The notes under the pieces: generated by a model | The model's database searches: none | Seen by the model: the letters and a program-made list of their open reading frames with translations, nothing else | What the model was told of the DNA's origin: nothing | Shown here: positions 11,046 to 22,003 of the stretch, piece after piece | Numbering within the stretch: position 1 is the stretch's first letter | Layout: each line of letters starts with the position of its first letter | Position numbers and translations under genes: made by a program | NCBI GenBank assembly: GCA_039519185.1 | Contig: CM076846.1 | Location: 125,306,182-125,370,181, forward strand | Origin: Astragalus membranaceus | Taxonomy: Eukaryota > Streptophyta > Magnoliopsida > Fabales > Fabaceae | DNA length: 64,000 nt | Reading direction: 5' to 3'

Positions 11046-11136
11046 CGGCTTTTGGTTTTGAAAATGTTTTTGTGTTTTATCTTATTTAATTTTTTTTGAG
11101 TTTTTTGAAATAGGACTCAAGTGTTCACAAATACCA

Positions 11137-11430
11137 AACAAGCAACGGCTTCGAGTGGCGTTCATTACTAACTCGAAAGAAAAGAGTCGAAACCGGTAAT
11201 CAAACAAGCAAAGGCTTCGAGTGACTACAAGTAACGACGTTTTATTATCTTTTTTGAAATCATTTTTGAAAAAGGTGAGCATTGGTGATAATTATGTTGT
11301 TTTTGAAATTGGAATTTATTTATTTTAGTTAAGGTGTGGGAGCTTTCATGATAGTCAAACAAGCAAAGGCTTCGAGTGACTACCACTAATAACTCCTCAT
11401 TAGCGATCAAACAAGCAAAGGCTTCGAGTG
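11137..11430 (+). repeat. AACAAGCAAAGGCTTCGAGTG repeat cluster in LTR
   Basis: Four copies of a word like AACAAGCAAAGGCTTCGAGTG occur near 11137, 11200, 11356 and 11407. Each is followed by a variable ACTAC/CGTTC/ATGGC element and a TAATAAC-like motif. A related form (AAACAAGCGGAACTCAGAGTG) is repeated in the second LTR near 14950 and 15018. Confidence 0.75.
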
Positions 11431-11774
11431 ATGGCTAATGATTTATTTAAGAGAAAAAAATGCCTTAGGGTTTTTGTTTGGGAAACATTTGACTCTTGAT
11501 TTGAAACAAGTTGAGAAAAAGAATTTGGTTTGGAAAAGGGGTTTTGGAAAACAAGTAGGACATTTCAATCAACATACCAACCCCTAGCCAATATACAAAT
11601 CACTTAATTACAAATCATGCAAGCATTACAAATCTAAGAGACAAGCAATATGCATAAATATGTAATAGTCAAAACTAATTACAAATTGCCATAAGAAATG
11701 GTCACACAAAGGTGAAACATTAATCAATTGCAAAGGGGTAATTCATTGAATCATTTAAGGGTCAACAATAAAAG

Positions 11775-12320
11775 CACAAGAGTTAAGTCCCTTTTGGTAA
11801 TCTTTGACACTTATTAACAATGCACAAAGGCATAAGTGTCTAGTCATTTTACCAAATTTTTAATGCTAAGATATGTGCAAGAGTTGAATCCCTTATAAGT
11901 AATCCTCAACATTTAGAATAGTGCTTGTAAACACATGTTGATTCCTCTTACCAATCATCAACAAATTAATGATCTAAACAAGCAACACATTTGCAAGGCT
12001 CAAAATGACCAAAATAAATTGTTCACAAGTTATCATAAACCATTGGCAAGCAAAGAATCATAAATTCACGCCTTGTTCATTTGAAGACTTAAAGAGAGTT
12101 GAATCACTTGAAGTAATCCTCATCACTTAAAGAATAGTGCCTAAAGCACAAGTGAGAGTCATCTTACACATCATCAACATTTGAAACAAATATGGTAAAC
12201 CAAATTTACAAGGACAAATAACATTATAACTCAAAGGTGGTTGAATCCTCTTGAACAATCCTCATCACTTAACAAATAGTGCTCAAAGCACGAGTGAGAG
12301 TCCTTTTGTCAATCATCAAC
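11775..12320 (+). repeat. Four diverged ~50-60-bp repeats in the LTR
   Basis: Blocks containing GAGTTGAATC (or AAGTCCC), TAATCCTCA(A/T)CACTTA, AATAGTGC and AAAGCACAAGTG recur near 11780, 11880, 12095 and 12240. They are irregularly spaced and diverged. Confidence 0.6.
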
Positions 12321-14429
12321 AAAAACTTGCAAGCAAACTTCATTAAAACAACTTGAGAAAACATTTTTAAGCACAAAGGCAAGCCAAATAACCAAAAGGC
12401 AACAAAAACCCTATTTATTTTAGCAACTTGCGAAACATACATATGGATGTAAAATTATTTTTACAAGTTTTAACATGATTCCAAGCATAATAACACAACA
12501 ATCAAACATCAATGGCTAGATCAAGTATTATTAGGCAAGGATGAACAAGGAAATTATATTACACATGCATTCTACATAACTTGCGAACCAAAATAGCCAT
12601 AGATTCACAATTTTATTTCACCAAATGCAAAAACATCACAAGAACAATACATAATCAACACATAGTCACAAGAACAATTTATTAGGTGGGTGAGATGCCA
12701 ACTCTCACCCACAACAGCCCCTAATCTACATTTAGATGATGTTATGAGATGCAAATATAAGTTGAAAATGGATTTTGATGCAAGAAAGTGGATGAAAATG
12801 CAAAGGGTTTTAGGTTATATCTTGGTTCCAAGCTAAGCAAGAGTAGAAATGAAGATCAATAGTAACAAATCACCAACACTCTTCAAAAATCACCAACAAC
12901 CAACACGCAACCTTGAAGGATCAGCCCCTTTGATGATGTAAATGTGGAATCAAAGATGAAAGGAGGAGGATATATGAATATGGAGTGAGTTTGAGGTGAG
13001 TTAGTGGATGGAAGTTGAAAAAAAATGGAGGAGAAGGGGTGAGGGGGCTACGGCCTTGGGAGAAGGGAGGAGTGCTAGGGTTTTTGAATGGAGAGTGAGG
13101 CTAAGAGGAGGTGTGGGCTGATCATATGAAGGTATATATAGTGCTCACTTATCATTAAGGGCTTCTAGGTCATTTTGATTTCCATTGTGCTCTAGGATTG
13201 CATCTAAATTTTGAACCAAGGGTCAAGATCAAATGTCACATGGATTAGGGGCAATTAGAAAGCACAAAGTGAGGAGAGAGAGGGCTGAGGGGCGCAGCAT
13301 AAGGAGGGCGGTGAAGGATAAGCTCAATTACAAAATTGTATTTTTCCATGAAGCTTATTACAAGAGTGCCATTTTAATTCAAATGAAGGGTGAGGATTGC
13401 ATTTAACACTTGAATGGAAGGCCATGATTTAAACACAATTTGCAATCAATAAAATAAATCAAAATTGAAGGAAAATGGGCTGGAATTCGCAGCCAAAGGA
13501 AAGAGAGTGAGTGGAATTGCAACTTGTACTATTGTACTACACTTGACCTTTCAAAATTCAAAGGGATATTCCTTATTCCCTTCTAGATAATTCTTCTAAA
13601 TTCATGCCATTTTGGGTTATGTCCCATGATTCAATGATTGGGCTCTGAATTTCATGATCTCACCAATCCCAAAATTGATTCATTGACCCTACTTCAAAGG
13701 AAATGACCATTTTGCCCTTTTGTTCAAAAAACCGAATTTCATGCCAAAAATATTCTAATGATGCACAAAAAATGCACAACTCCACTCACTTGGACTCACA
13801 TAAATTCCTCAAGAGATGCATAATGGTTTTTACCGAGAAATTATTTATTTTAGTGAAATGACCAAAATGCCCTTTTGGTCCCAAAAACCCTGATTTTGCT
13901 CCAAACTTCATTTCCACTCTAACAATGATCCTGAGACCTTTTGGATGACTCTAAAACCCTAAAAATGCATGCATGATGAGAAAATAAGTCTTTTTGGCGA
14001 AATTACCAAAATACCCTTTGAACGAGGAAAAACCCTAGAAACCCTAGAAATGCTCTAAAGTGCTCTAAAATGCCATGCAATGCTTTTCTAACCCTAAAAT
14101 GCATTATGAAACTTCTAAAATGCAAGCATGATGCTCTTCCTAACCTCTAGGATGAATGCTAAGACTTGGTTTATTTATTTTTGATTGAAAATTAGGGTTT
14201 TGACCTAGGCCGGACAAAATTGGGGTATGACAGTGATGAGGGCAAAATACCTAAACTAACCAAGCTGGAAAAGATATACAACAACAATAATAAAAGAGTC
14301 GTCTACCCTAAGGTTCAATAATACAAAGAAAAAAACTAAATAAATAAAATAAGCATAAGGGCAAAAACAAAATATAAAATTAACAAATACTTACACATTT
14401 AGTTGATTAGGCTTGACTCTCTTAATTAG

Positions 14430-14447
14430 TCCCCAGTGAAGTCGCCA
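14430..14447 (-). other. Primer-binding site of the second Tat/Ogre-type element
   Basis: The minus strand reads TGGCGACTTCACTGGGGA, the same site as at 10458-10441, two bases after the LTR terminus GCTACA. Confidence 0.8.
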
Positions 14448-14449
14448 GC

Positions 14450-16928
14450 TGTAGCGACCGAAAAATCCGGAGGAGGGATTCTTCGAAGTTCTTGAATGAA
14501 GCCGCCACCAAAGTTTAGTTTAAGGGCAAACATTGGAAAATCCCTATTGAGTGGATAAAGGGGTCTTGCGGACCAGATTTAAGCTCGGGAGTCGTTTATG
14601 CGTAGGGAAGGTATTAGCACCTTACGACATCCTTCCTAAGGAAGGTTACCTTTTAACTAAATGTGTAAGCGTTTATTAATTCAAAAATAATGTTTTTACC
14701 CTAATAATAGTAAAAAAAGACTCAATAACCGGTTAGTTATTTTTATACTTTTTGAGAAAAATGAGAGAAATGAATTTAAAGGAAAAAAAGGGGTTTTTTA
14801 TTAGTGCAATTGACAGAGGTCGGCCGCCCTCCGCTCCTACGTATCTCCTGGTAGAGAATCAAATCACACGTAGTTCTTTGTAGAAAAAGTTTGTGTGTTG
14901 GTGTTTTTTTATTTATTTTTGAAAATTGGGATAGGCGTTCGTGACGACCAAACAAGTGAAACTCAGAGTGGCCGTCACTCATAACCCGTTTTGAAAATAA
15001 AAGTTGTTATTAGCGGTCAAACAAGCGGAACTCAGAGTGACCATTAATAATAACTCATTTTTTGTGAGTTTGATTGTTTGGAAGAAAAATATCGGTTTGA
15101 AGGCCTTACGGTATAATAAAAAAAACGTGATGGGTTATAATAATAGCGTAGGTGCGATCAACGGGCGGTGTTGTGTAGAAAGAGGGGCTGTAAACAGTGA
15201 GCCCAACGGCTTTTGGAGGCTGGGCTGTGCGGGGAGGAGTATATTAATGAAAAACAGGGGGGGTGTAGAAAGCAAGCCCACTTCATTTTAGTGGTGAGCA
15301 GGCTTGAGAATTTATGGGCTTTTGTAGGGGTGCTATGAGTAAAATGATGAGGTGTGGTTAGTATTCTGATATAAAAAATTAAAAAAAGGGAAATAAATCA
15401 ACTTAAGTATACGACAGGTTTTAGGAAAAACCTAGTTTCACCTCCTCTCATCTCCAGCGCCGCAGCTGGACTTTCTTTGGAGAGAGAGAGAGAGAGAGAG
15501 AGTGATTTCGAGGAGAGAGAAAATGAGGGAGAGAGAGATTACGGCGTGAGAGAGGCAGAGAGGAAACGCGATGGAGGGAAGGAGGAGGATGAAGGCAGCG
15601 ATGATGGTGGAAGGAGCGACGGTGGTCTTTTCGTTCGTGCTGGGGTGGCGACGGTGAGAGGGAGGACCGATGGTGGTTTCTGTCAGAGCTCAACCGTGGT
15701 GGGTTGTCCTCGGTGAGTGACGGCGACCGTGAGAGAAAGGAAGATGACGGTGACTACGGCGCGGACGCCGGACGAGCGACGCCGAGAGGAAGACGACGAC
15801 AGCGACGGTGGTTTGCGTTTGTGACGGTACGGCGGCGCAGAGGGTGGATAGAGGTAGAAGTTGTGGGTGGTAGTGATGGTGGTTTTGGGTGGTGTGTTGG
15901 CGAAGAGAGAGAGGGATGAGACAGTGGGTTACGGTGGAGAGGTGGTGGTGCACGATGGTTCTGTGGCTTTTTGGTGGTTGGCGGTGGTAGGCTATGGCGG
16001 CTGTTTGGTGGTTACGGTGGTGACAGCCATATTTTGGTTGTTGTTTTTTTTTCCTTTTTTATTTGAATGGCACTCTGTTTTGCTGTTTCCCCAGAGTGTA
16101 TGTGTATCTGTGCGTGATGCTGTCTTTGTGTTGTATCTGTGTGTGGTGTTGAATCTGTGTATCTGTGTATCTCTACATTGTTTTTTCCTTTCTTGAAGCC
16201 GTGTGTTTCTGTGAGTGTGTGCCTTTTCTTTCTTTTCTGTTTCTCAGCAGAGTTTTTTTATAGAGTACTAAATTAATGGGACAAATTTTGTTGTTATGAT
16301 TTTGCAGTGAAATCAGAGTAGTGGAGACCATTGCTGCACCCATAACAACAGCTGCAGGAAAAAGCATTTTGGTCTCAACCAAAATGGAGAAGAAAACAAA
16401 GAGCAAAGAGAAAGAGGCTTGGCTTGATGCTCAAAAGGATTTTCCAATACTGCATCAGCAAGGACAGCAACTTGTGCTGCCTTGCTTTTTTTTAGTTTTT
16501 GCTTTTTAATTAATTTTTGTACTATTTTGTATTTATTTTTTGTCTATACATGTGTACTAAAATTGACTTTGTAAAAAAAAACTGATTATAAAATGCATTT
16601 ATTCACAATCTGATTTTTATTAGATTTTTAGAACAAAATTAAACCGATAACAACGATGAAAAACAAACGTACACGACGAGACGCGAACGCGCGTCCACAA
16701 CGAGAATACGCGAATTCACGTACTAAAGTAAACACTTGTACACAATAATACGCGAACACCTGTCCGCAACGGGGACTAAAATGTGTACATTATTAATAAT
16801 AGCACACACGCACCAATGAGAAGTAACACGCCTATACGTGAATGAGAACGACACACATAAACGATAAAAACAATATTTTGGATTTTCTAGTAAGCTTTAA
16901 ATTAGTCGGACAAAATTAGGGTATGACA
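14450..16928 (-). repeat. LTR of the second Tat/Ogre-type element
   Basis: The termini are TGTCATACCC at 16928 and GCTACA at 14450 on the minus strand. The stretch 15480-16030 is unusually GA- and GC-rich (a (GA)n run at 15479-15502, then GGTGGCGACGG-type sequence) and gives long frames on both strands. Their composition looks repeat-driven, so I do not call a gene. Confidence 0.82.
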
Positions 16929-17100
16929 GAGTGAAAGCAGCAAAAAGTCTAGAGTCAATAAAGAGGAGATTTACCAACAATTTGAGTAACATTTCACAGC
17001 TGTATAGAACCCGCAATAGTCTCCGGAAGGGAAAGAGAGGAAGTAGGAATGAGATGCAGGAGCTTCTGACACTGATTCAGTCTCATCATTATATGTGTTG
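16929..17100 (+). pseudogene. MULE transposase fragment (upstream part)
   Basis: The sequence is open in one frame and encodes a basic stretch (AAKSLESIKRRF, then RKGKRGSRNEM, then LLTLIQSHHYMC). It continues in the same frame into the fragment at 24195 when the retrotransposon between them and one TGTTG copy are removed: the codon for Trp in CW-TRRLEGTDIV is split across the insertion. The 5' side is cut off by the second Tat/Ogre-type LTR, so the N-terminus lies outside the window. This is the N-terminal flank of the transposase core. Confidence 0.75.
17096..17100 (+). other. Target-site duplication TGTTG (left)
   Basis: It is identical to 24195-24199 and directly flanks the LTR ends TGTAACACCC and CGTTACA of the 7.1-kb element. 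Confidence 0.9.
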
Positions 17101-19299
17101 TGTAACACCCCCTTCTAATAAACTAATATTTAATTTATGAAAATCAGAGTTTTCGAAAACCTTTCAGCGCAACCCAAGAGGGTGCTACATTTTCACCAAA
17201 TAAAACATATAAAACATATAACAACATCTGAAACTCATAATACAATAAAGTATGTGATACATAGCACATTGATCGGGACGAACCCTAAAACACTTGTTTA
17301 GTTACACCACAGTTTACATAATCACCACGCAGCAGAAAATAGCATGTTTCATAAACATATTTAAATACATCATCAAATACTAGTTTTGAACAACTTTCAT
17401 TAAACAGTCACTAGACTAATCGCCCCCCCGGTGCTACGTATCAGAGCAGACACAACGACTAGAAGAAAGCATGTGAATACCTTCACTCGCTATCACCTGC
17501 ACGTTGCCGACATGAGAAGCAACAAAAGGCAGTAGGGTGAGTCTCTTTACACAAATAATAATAATTAAGAAAAGCGTTATAATAAGGAAAGCAGCAAATA
17601 ACACCCACTCACAAATAATAATAGCATTCATCCTTTAAATTATAACCATCAAGAAACATTATCAACATATGTATGAATATATGCATGTATGCAACATGCA
17701 TGAGGATCCATCATCACCGCACTATGCCTTGAGGGCATTCACCGCTTTGGCCGAAGCCACCACACCGCTTTGGCCGAAGCCTACACACCGCTTTATGCAA
17801 CATGAGTCATGTGACACTATGACTATGCACCACAACACCACACATAAACCATAATAATTATTAAACTCACCGCTTTTCATTTCTCAATTTAATATCATCA
17901 ACATATAGGCCTTAAGGATATCACACCGCTTTGGACCGGAGTCCCTCACCGCTTTCACATCTCCAAATAATTGCAACTCAGTACTCACCGCTTTGTATTC
18001 TTAGGCTAGTAATTTAATTCTACAATTACACTTCCCCGCAATTACACACACCTACGCAGTACACACAACACGCACGCACGGGGCTGCCCAATTTGGCGCC
18101 CCTGCGCAACACCACCAGCACGCACCAAACGCGCACGGGGCTGCCCAATTTGGCCCCTGCGCAACACCACCAGCACACACCGCAACTTCAACACTTTAAC
18201 AACAATTTTATTTAACAATTCAAAAATTAGTTCACACCGCTTCAACGCCAATTCGATTGATTATTTATTAAATACAACGCAACCGACACATAACTATATT
18301 CTTTTCATTGAGGTAATTAGTTCAAGTAGCTTAAAGGCACAATTCCTATCATGTTCATTCTCACCTCACTCAACTTAATTTACCACATAAACTCATACTA
18401 CAACAAGGCATTAACACCACATTCAACAATTCAACCCATCTCACTAGAACAACAAAACAGTAACAATTATTTAACAATTCAACTAACTCATTTTATCAAC
18501 AAAATATTAGCATAACATTCAACAATTCGAACTCCTAAAACCTAACCTACACATATCGCATATCTCAAGTACTATTATAGGTATAAAGAAGAGCCCCCTA
18601 ACCTGGGTAATTTCATATTAATATTGGTAGCGAGCACAGAGCCGAATCGTCCACAGTAACGAACTTAGCACCGGAAGTCTACGGGTTCCTTGGGAAACGA
18701 GCAATTAACGGTACAAACAGGTCCGATGTCAACTTCACCGAAACTAACAAAGGACTAGTGTTTCCTGAAGGTCTCGACGAGTAGAATCCAAATATGATGT
18801 CCGATTTTCCAACCGGAGTCTGTGGTGGTCGGAATAGGTGCAAAACCGTTCGGTTGGGTTTTAGGGTCGTGTCTGAAACTGGCTGAACGAAGCACCAATC
18901 GATTAAATTGAGGCCAAAATCGAACTCAGAGCGTGATTTCGAGTGGGAAGATGAATTTTCAGGCCAAACCGTGGCCTAGGGAAGGAGAACGAAAAAGATG
19001 AATAAAACCATAAGGTTTTGCCGTTTTCTGCGTTTCAGCGAGGAAGGAGAAGAAGGAATAGTGCCCGGGTTTCTCTGGGGTGGGCGACGCACATGGTAAG
19101 TACGGTGGGCAGGGGGTGCGAATAGCAAAAAAGGGGGGTGTATGCGCATAAATATAGTAAAAACTCATTTTAATTCATTTTTAAATCCCGATTTCACAAC
19201 AAATATTTTCTTACAACTCTATAAACTCAAATAATTCCAAAATTATTCATACTTCGAATACTAATTAAAATAATTTTTAATAAAAATCGGGGCGTTATA
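17101..19299 (-). repeat. 3' LTR of the 7.1-kb non-autonomous element
   Basis: 2,199 bp, nearly identical to 22004-24194. Its outer terminus on the minus strand is TATAACGCCCC, a TG-to-TA change against the other LTR. It has recurrent CACCGCTTTGGCCGAAGCC words near 17740-17800 and a small GGGGCTGCCCAATTTGG duplication near 18080-18155. Confidence 0.92.
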
Positions 19300-21224
19300 A
19301 CTCTCCCCCACTTGGAATATTTTCGTCCTCGAAAATTCCCACCGACCAAAACTATCACCCTCCCACTAACAACTACAGCTATCTAGGCCACTAGCGCTAT
19401 CTAAGCTGCTGATTATCATTTCCATGATTACCGGCGGTAAGTGATTGGGCGGCCGTCCCTCCTACTCGTTCAGCCAAGTAACTCAAGAATTAACAATCAG
19501 ACTCATTCTTACATATCTAACTCAAGAGATGACTACGCAATCTCCATCGGACTCAACAGGCTACAAACAACAACAACAACACACTAAGACGCGCTCCTAG
19601 GTGAGCACAAGGCAACATCGTGCCGTGCCTCATCCACAAACACACAACACGCAACACACCAAGACGCGCCCCTAGGTGAGCACAAGGCAACATCGTGCCG
19701 CGCCTCACTCTCAACCATCACACACGAAGCGCAACGTCGCGCAACAACAGCAACAGTACGCCACAACAGCAACAATACGCAACAACAGCAACAATACGCG
19801 ACGCGCATGGGCTGCCACATTCGGCGCCCACGCCCAACCAAACAACACCACGCATCATATGCATCTAACACACCACTTAATTGCACAACCCCTCAAGCAC
19901 TAAATTCAACACCAATTTTATTCAAGTAATTTAACAAGTACCCACAATCATCATATTCTCACTCTCAATTTTTATTGGATCGATACAACAAACATCTAGC
20001 ATGCATAATTAATCTCATATTCACCTTAACACCAATTAACGTAGAATTCAACAATTTAAGTTCAACATGATACTCAGCTTACAAACAACACCTCAATTCA
20101 GACAACTACACCACGATTCAGTTCAATATGTTAGTTAAAGGTTCACAAGCAACTTCAAAAAAATCACTTCGCCTTTAAATTACAAATCCACAACATATAA
20201 ATATCAAGGTTCAGACGTTTTTGCTAATCTTCATAAACTCGGGTGCAGAAAATTCTGTAACTATGCGCCTACTTTGGCGAATTAATTAAAATAGTAAACG
20301 ATGTCGGATTTCGACAAATAAATACTTGTTGGAAAGCTCAGAGTGTAGTTTCTACCTATGGTTTTTCGTCTTTTAAAATAAGTAGCCAATTGGTACAATT
20401 TTTTCAAAATACTACACGGAGGTACCAAACTTGGACAGAACTTCTTACTCAACTTTCAACCAAATTATCTTTCACATCTCTTAATGAAACTTTATGAAAC
20501 CAGTGTCTAATTCGTAGAGAATTAAGTCTACTTTTCAAAGAAACAAGAATCATTCAAAACGGAGTTCATGTGATGACACAAAACCTACAAAAACCGAACT
20601 TACTCACAGTTTGATTCTTAAAACTTGACTTAACTTGAAACAATCATAACTTGAGCCACCCAGCTCCAAATTGAACGAAACCAGTGGCAAAACGACCGGC
20701 GTTAAATCTATTTTCAAAAACAATCAACCACATAATTTTTGGATCAACTAAACGGTGCCAGTTTTTGAAAAACGAAGCAGTGTCCAGAAATGCACAAAAC
20801 CGTAAACAAGTAATATTCATCATGTTTAGTCACGAAACAATAATCTCAAACAACACTCAAATTCAACAATTCATGTCATCAAACAACACTCGGGCATTCA
20901 ATCAACATATTGACATTTGGTCAAACACCTATGTGCACACTTTGACTACAACCCAATTAAACCATCAAGACACCCCAAATTCACCTAACCACCCAAAAAC
21001 ACCAATTTTCAACATCACATACTACGTAAGCATAGTAATTTCACCTTCGAAACTCTTAGGGTAATATCATCAAAACAACTTGTAGGCAACATATGTTCAT
21101 AGTTCACCTCAACACCACAATTTCATCATTTAATACACCATCATTAGATACACAGTCATTTAATTCACAAATGCATCATTAGTTAGCCCAACAACAACAA
21201 CATCAACACTTGGTCTTATTCGAC

Positions 21225-21385
21225 TCAACGCAACAACAACAACGCTTTGGTCACATTGACCCAACAACAACAACAACATCGCTTTGGTCACATTGACCCA
21301 ACAACAACAACATCGCTTTGGTCACATTGACCCAACAACAATAACAACATCGCTTTGGTCACATTGACCCAACAACAACAACAAA
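21225..21385 (+). repeat. ~38-46-bp tandem repeat with CAA tracts
   Basis: Four copies of CGCTTTGGTCACATTGACCC separated by (CAA)n tracts of varying length, starting near 21244, 21290, 21313 and 21348. The core contains TTGGTCACATTGACC, itself partly palindromic. Confidence 0.85.
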
Positions 21386-21987
21386 AGTCATGGACCAGAT
21401 TCAAGTCAAATAACAATCACACAATCGACATATCAATAAATATGACATCTCCACTTCAAAAATAATTATAATTGGAAGTGCAAAAAAATGAGTAAAAATT
21501 GCTCCTCAACACAATCAACAATTTATTTTTGGAAATGATTTTCGCAAGTGAAAGGTGTCATCAGCTCTTCAAACCATAAAATTTTTATTTATAAGAACAT
21601 CAAAGCCTAGAGCGGCAAAATATTTCTTTTGATATGATAACTAGGATGACCTGAAATACCATGTTGAAAATTCTTCCTAATCCCGATAATATTTTCCTTC
21701 GGTTTCAAAAGAAGTAACTAATGCATCTTTCGAAAACCAAGCATTTTCCAAACCAGCAGAGAAATCAAAAACAAAAGACACAGAGTTCACACACTGGAAA
21801 CACAATACAACACACATCATCAGCAGGGGTATCTCCCCCACTTATTCACTTACCATCAGCAGTACTCGGTTTGTCCTCCACCTGCAGGAACATCACTTAC
21901 TACACAGACAATGGTTAGAACCAATCCAGCACTACTCAATCATCAAAGGACACTACGACTATACGACTTGGCCGGACAGACCGAACT

Positions 21988-21999
21988 GCTCTGATACCA
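21988..21999 (-). other. Initiator tRNA-Met primer-binding site
   Basis: The minus strand reads TGGTATCAGAGC, four bases from the LTR end at 22004. Confidence 0.85.
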
Positions 22000-22003
22000 C
22001 TAA

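Larger units (their letters stand above)
1..14232 (-). mobile_element. Tat/Ogre-type Ty3/gypsy retrotransposon, 3' LTR cut by window edge
   Basis: The element reads on the minus strand. Its 5' LTR is 10461-14232 (3,772 bp, TGTCATACCCC...GCGCAACA). Only the first 70 bp of the 3' LTR are in the window (1-70), identical to 14163-14232. A primer-binding site follows the 5' LTR, and a purine tract (minus strand of 71-84) precedes the 3' LTR. The internal part is about 10.4 kb and the inferred full length about 18 kb, which is typical of the large Tat/Ogre lineage. The coding order is Gag, protease, G-patch, RT, RNase H, second RNase H, integrase. The element sits inside the leader of a related element (14233-16928); the right flank starts GTGAT, and the matching left duplication lies outside the window. 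One in-frame stop in integrase (2251-2253) makes this copy probably non-autonomous. Lineage is assigned from domain order, PBS and LTR size, not from a tree. Confidence 0.9.
10461..14232 (-). repeat. 5' LTR (3.77 kb) of the Tat/Ogre-type element
   Basis: It starts TGTCATACCCC at 14232 and ends GCGCAACA at 10461 on the minus strand. It contains several internal repeat families: an ~84-bp duplication (10821-11045), repeated AACAAGCAAAGGCTTCGAGTG words (11137-11430) and a four-fold GAGTTGAATC...AATAGTGC block (about 11780-12310). No host gene is seen in it. Confidence 0.88.
14233..16928 (-). mobile_element. Second Tat/Ogre-type element: 5' LTR and start of leader
   Basis: The minus-strand LTR runs from 16928 (TGTCATACCC) to 14450 (CGCTACA), 2,479 bp. 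It is followed by a primer site (14447-14430) and 197 bp of leader (14429-14233), where the first Tat/Ogre-type element has inserted. The body of this element must therefore lie left of the window. Its right flank at 16929 is MULE coding sequence. LTR ends, primer site and internal repeat words show it is a relative, not a copy, of the element at 1-14232. Confidence 0.85.
19300..22003 (-). other. Non-coding interior of the 7.1-kb element
   Basis: No gag, protease, RT or integrase motif was found on either strand. It holds a ~74-bp duplication (about 19587-19712, sharing AAGACGCGC...CTAGGTGAGCACAAGGCAAC), CAA-rich runs (19740-19800) and a tandem array (21180-21385). The rest is A/C-rich with no recognisable feature. 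Confidence 0.75.

Noticed and set aside
15448..16000. Long overlapping frames on both strands as host genes
   Set aside because: The region lies inside an LTR and is GA- and GGTGGCGACGG-rich; frames on both strands are low-complexity and match no recognised protein.
18042..18251. Short Arg/Val-rich frames in both LTRs of the 7.1-kb element
   Set aside because: They are carried in duplicate because they lie in LTRs; composition follows a GGGGCTGCCCAATTTGG duplication.
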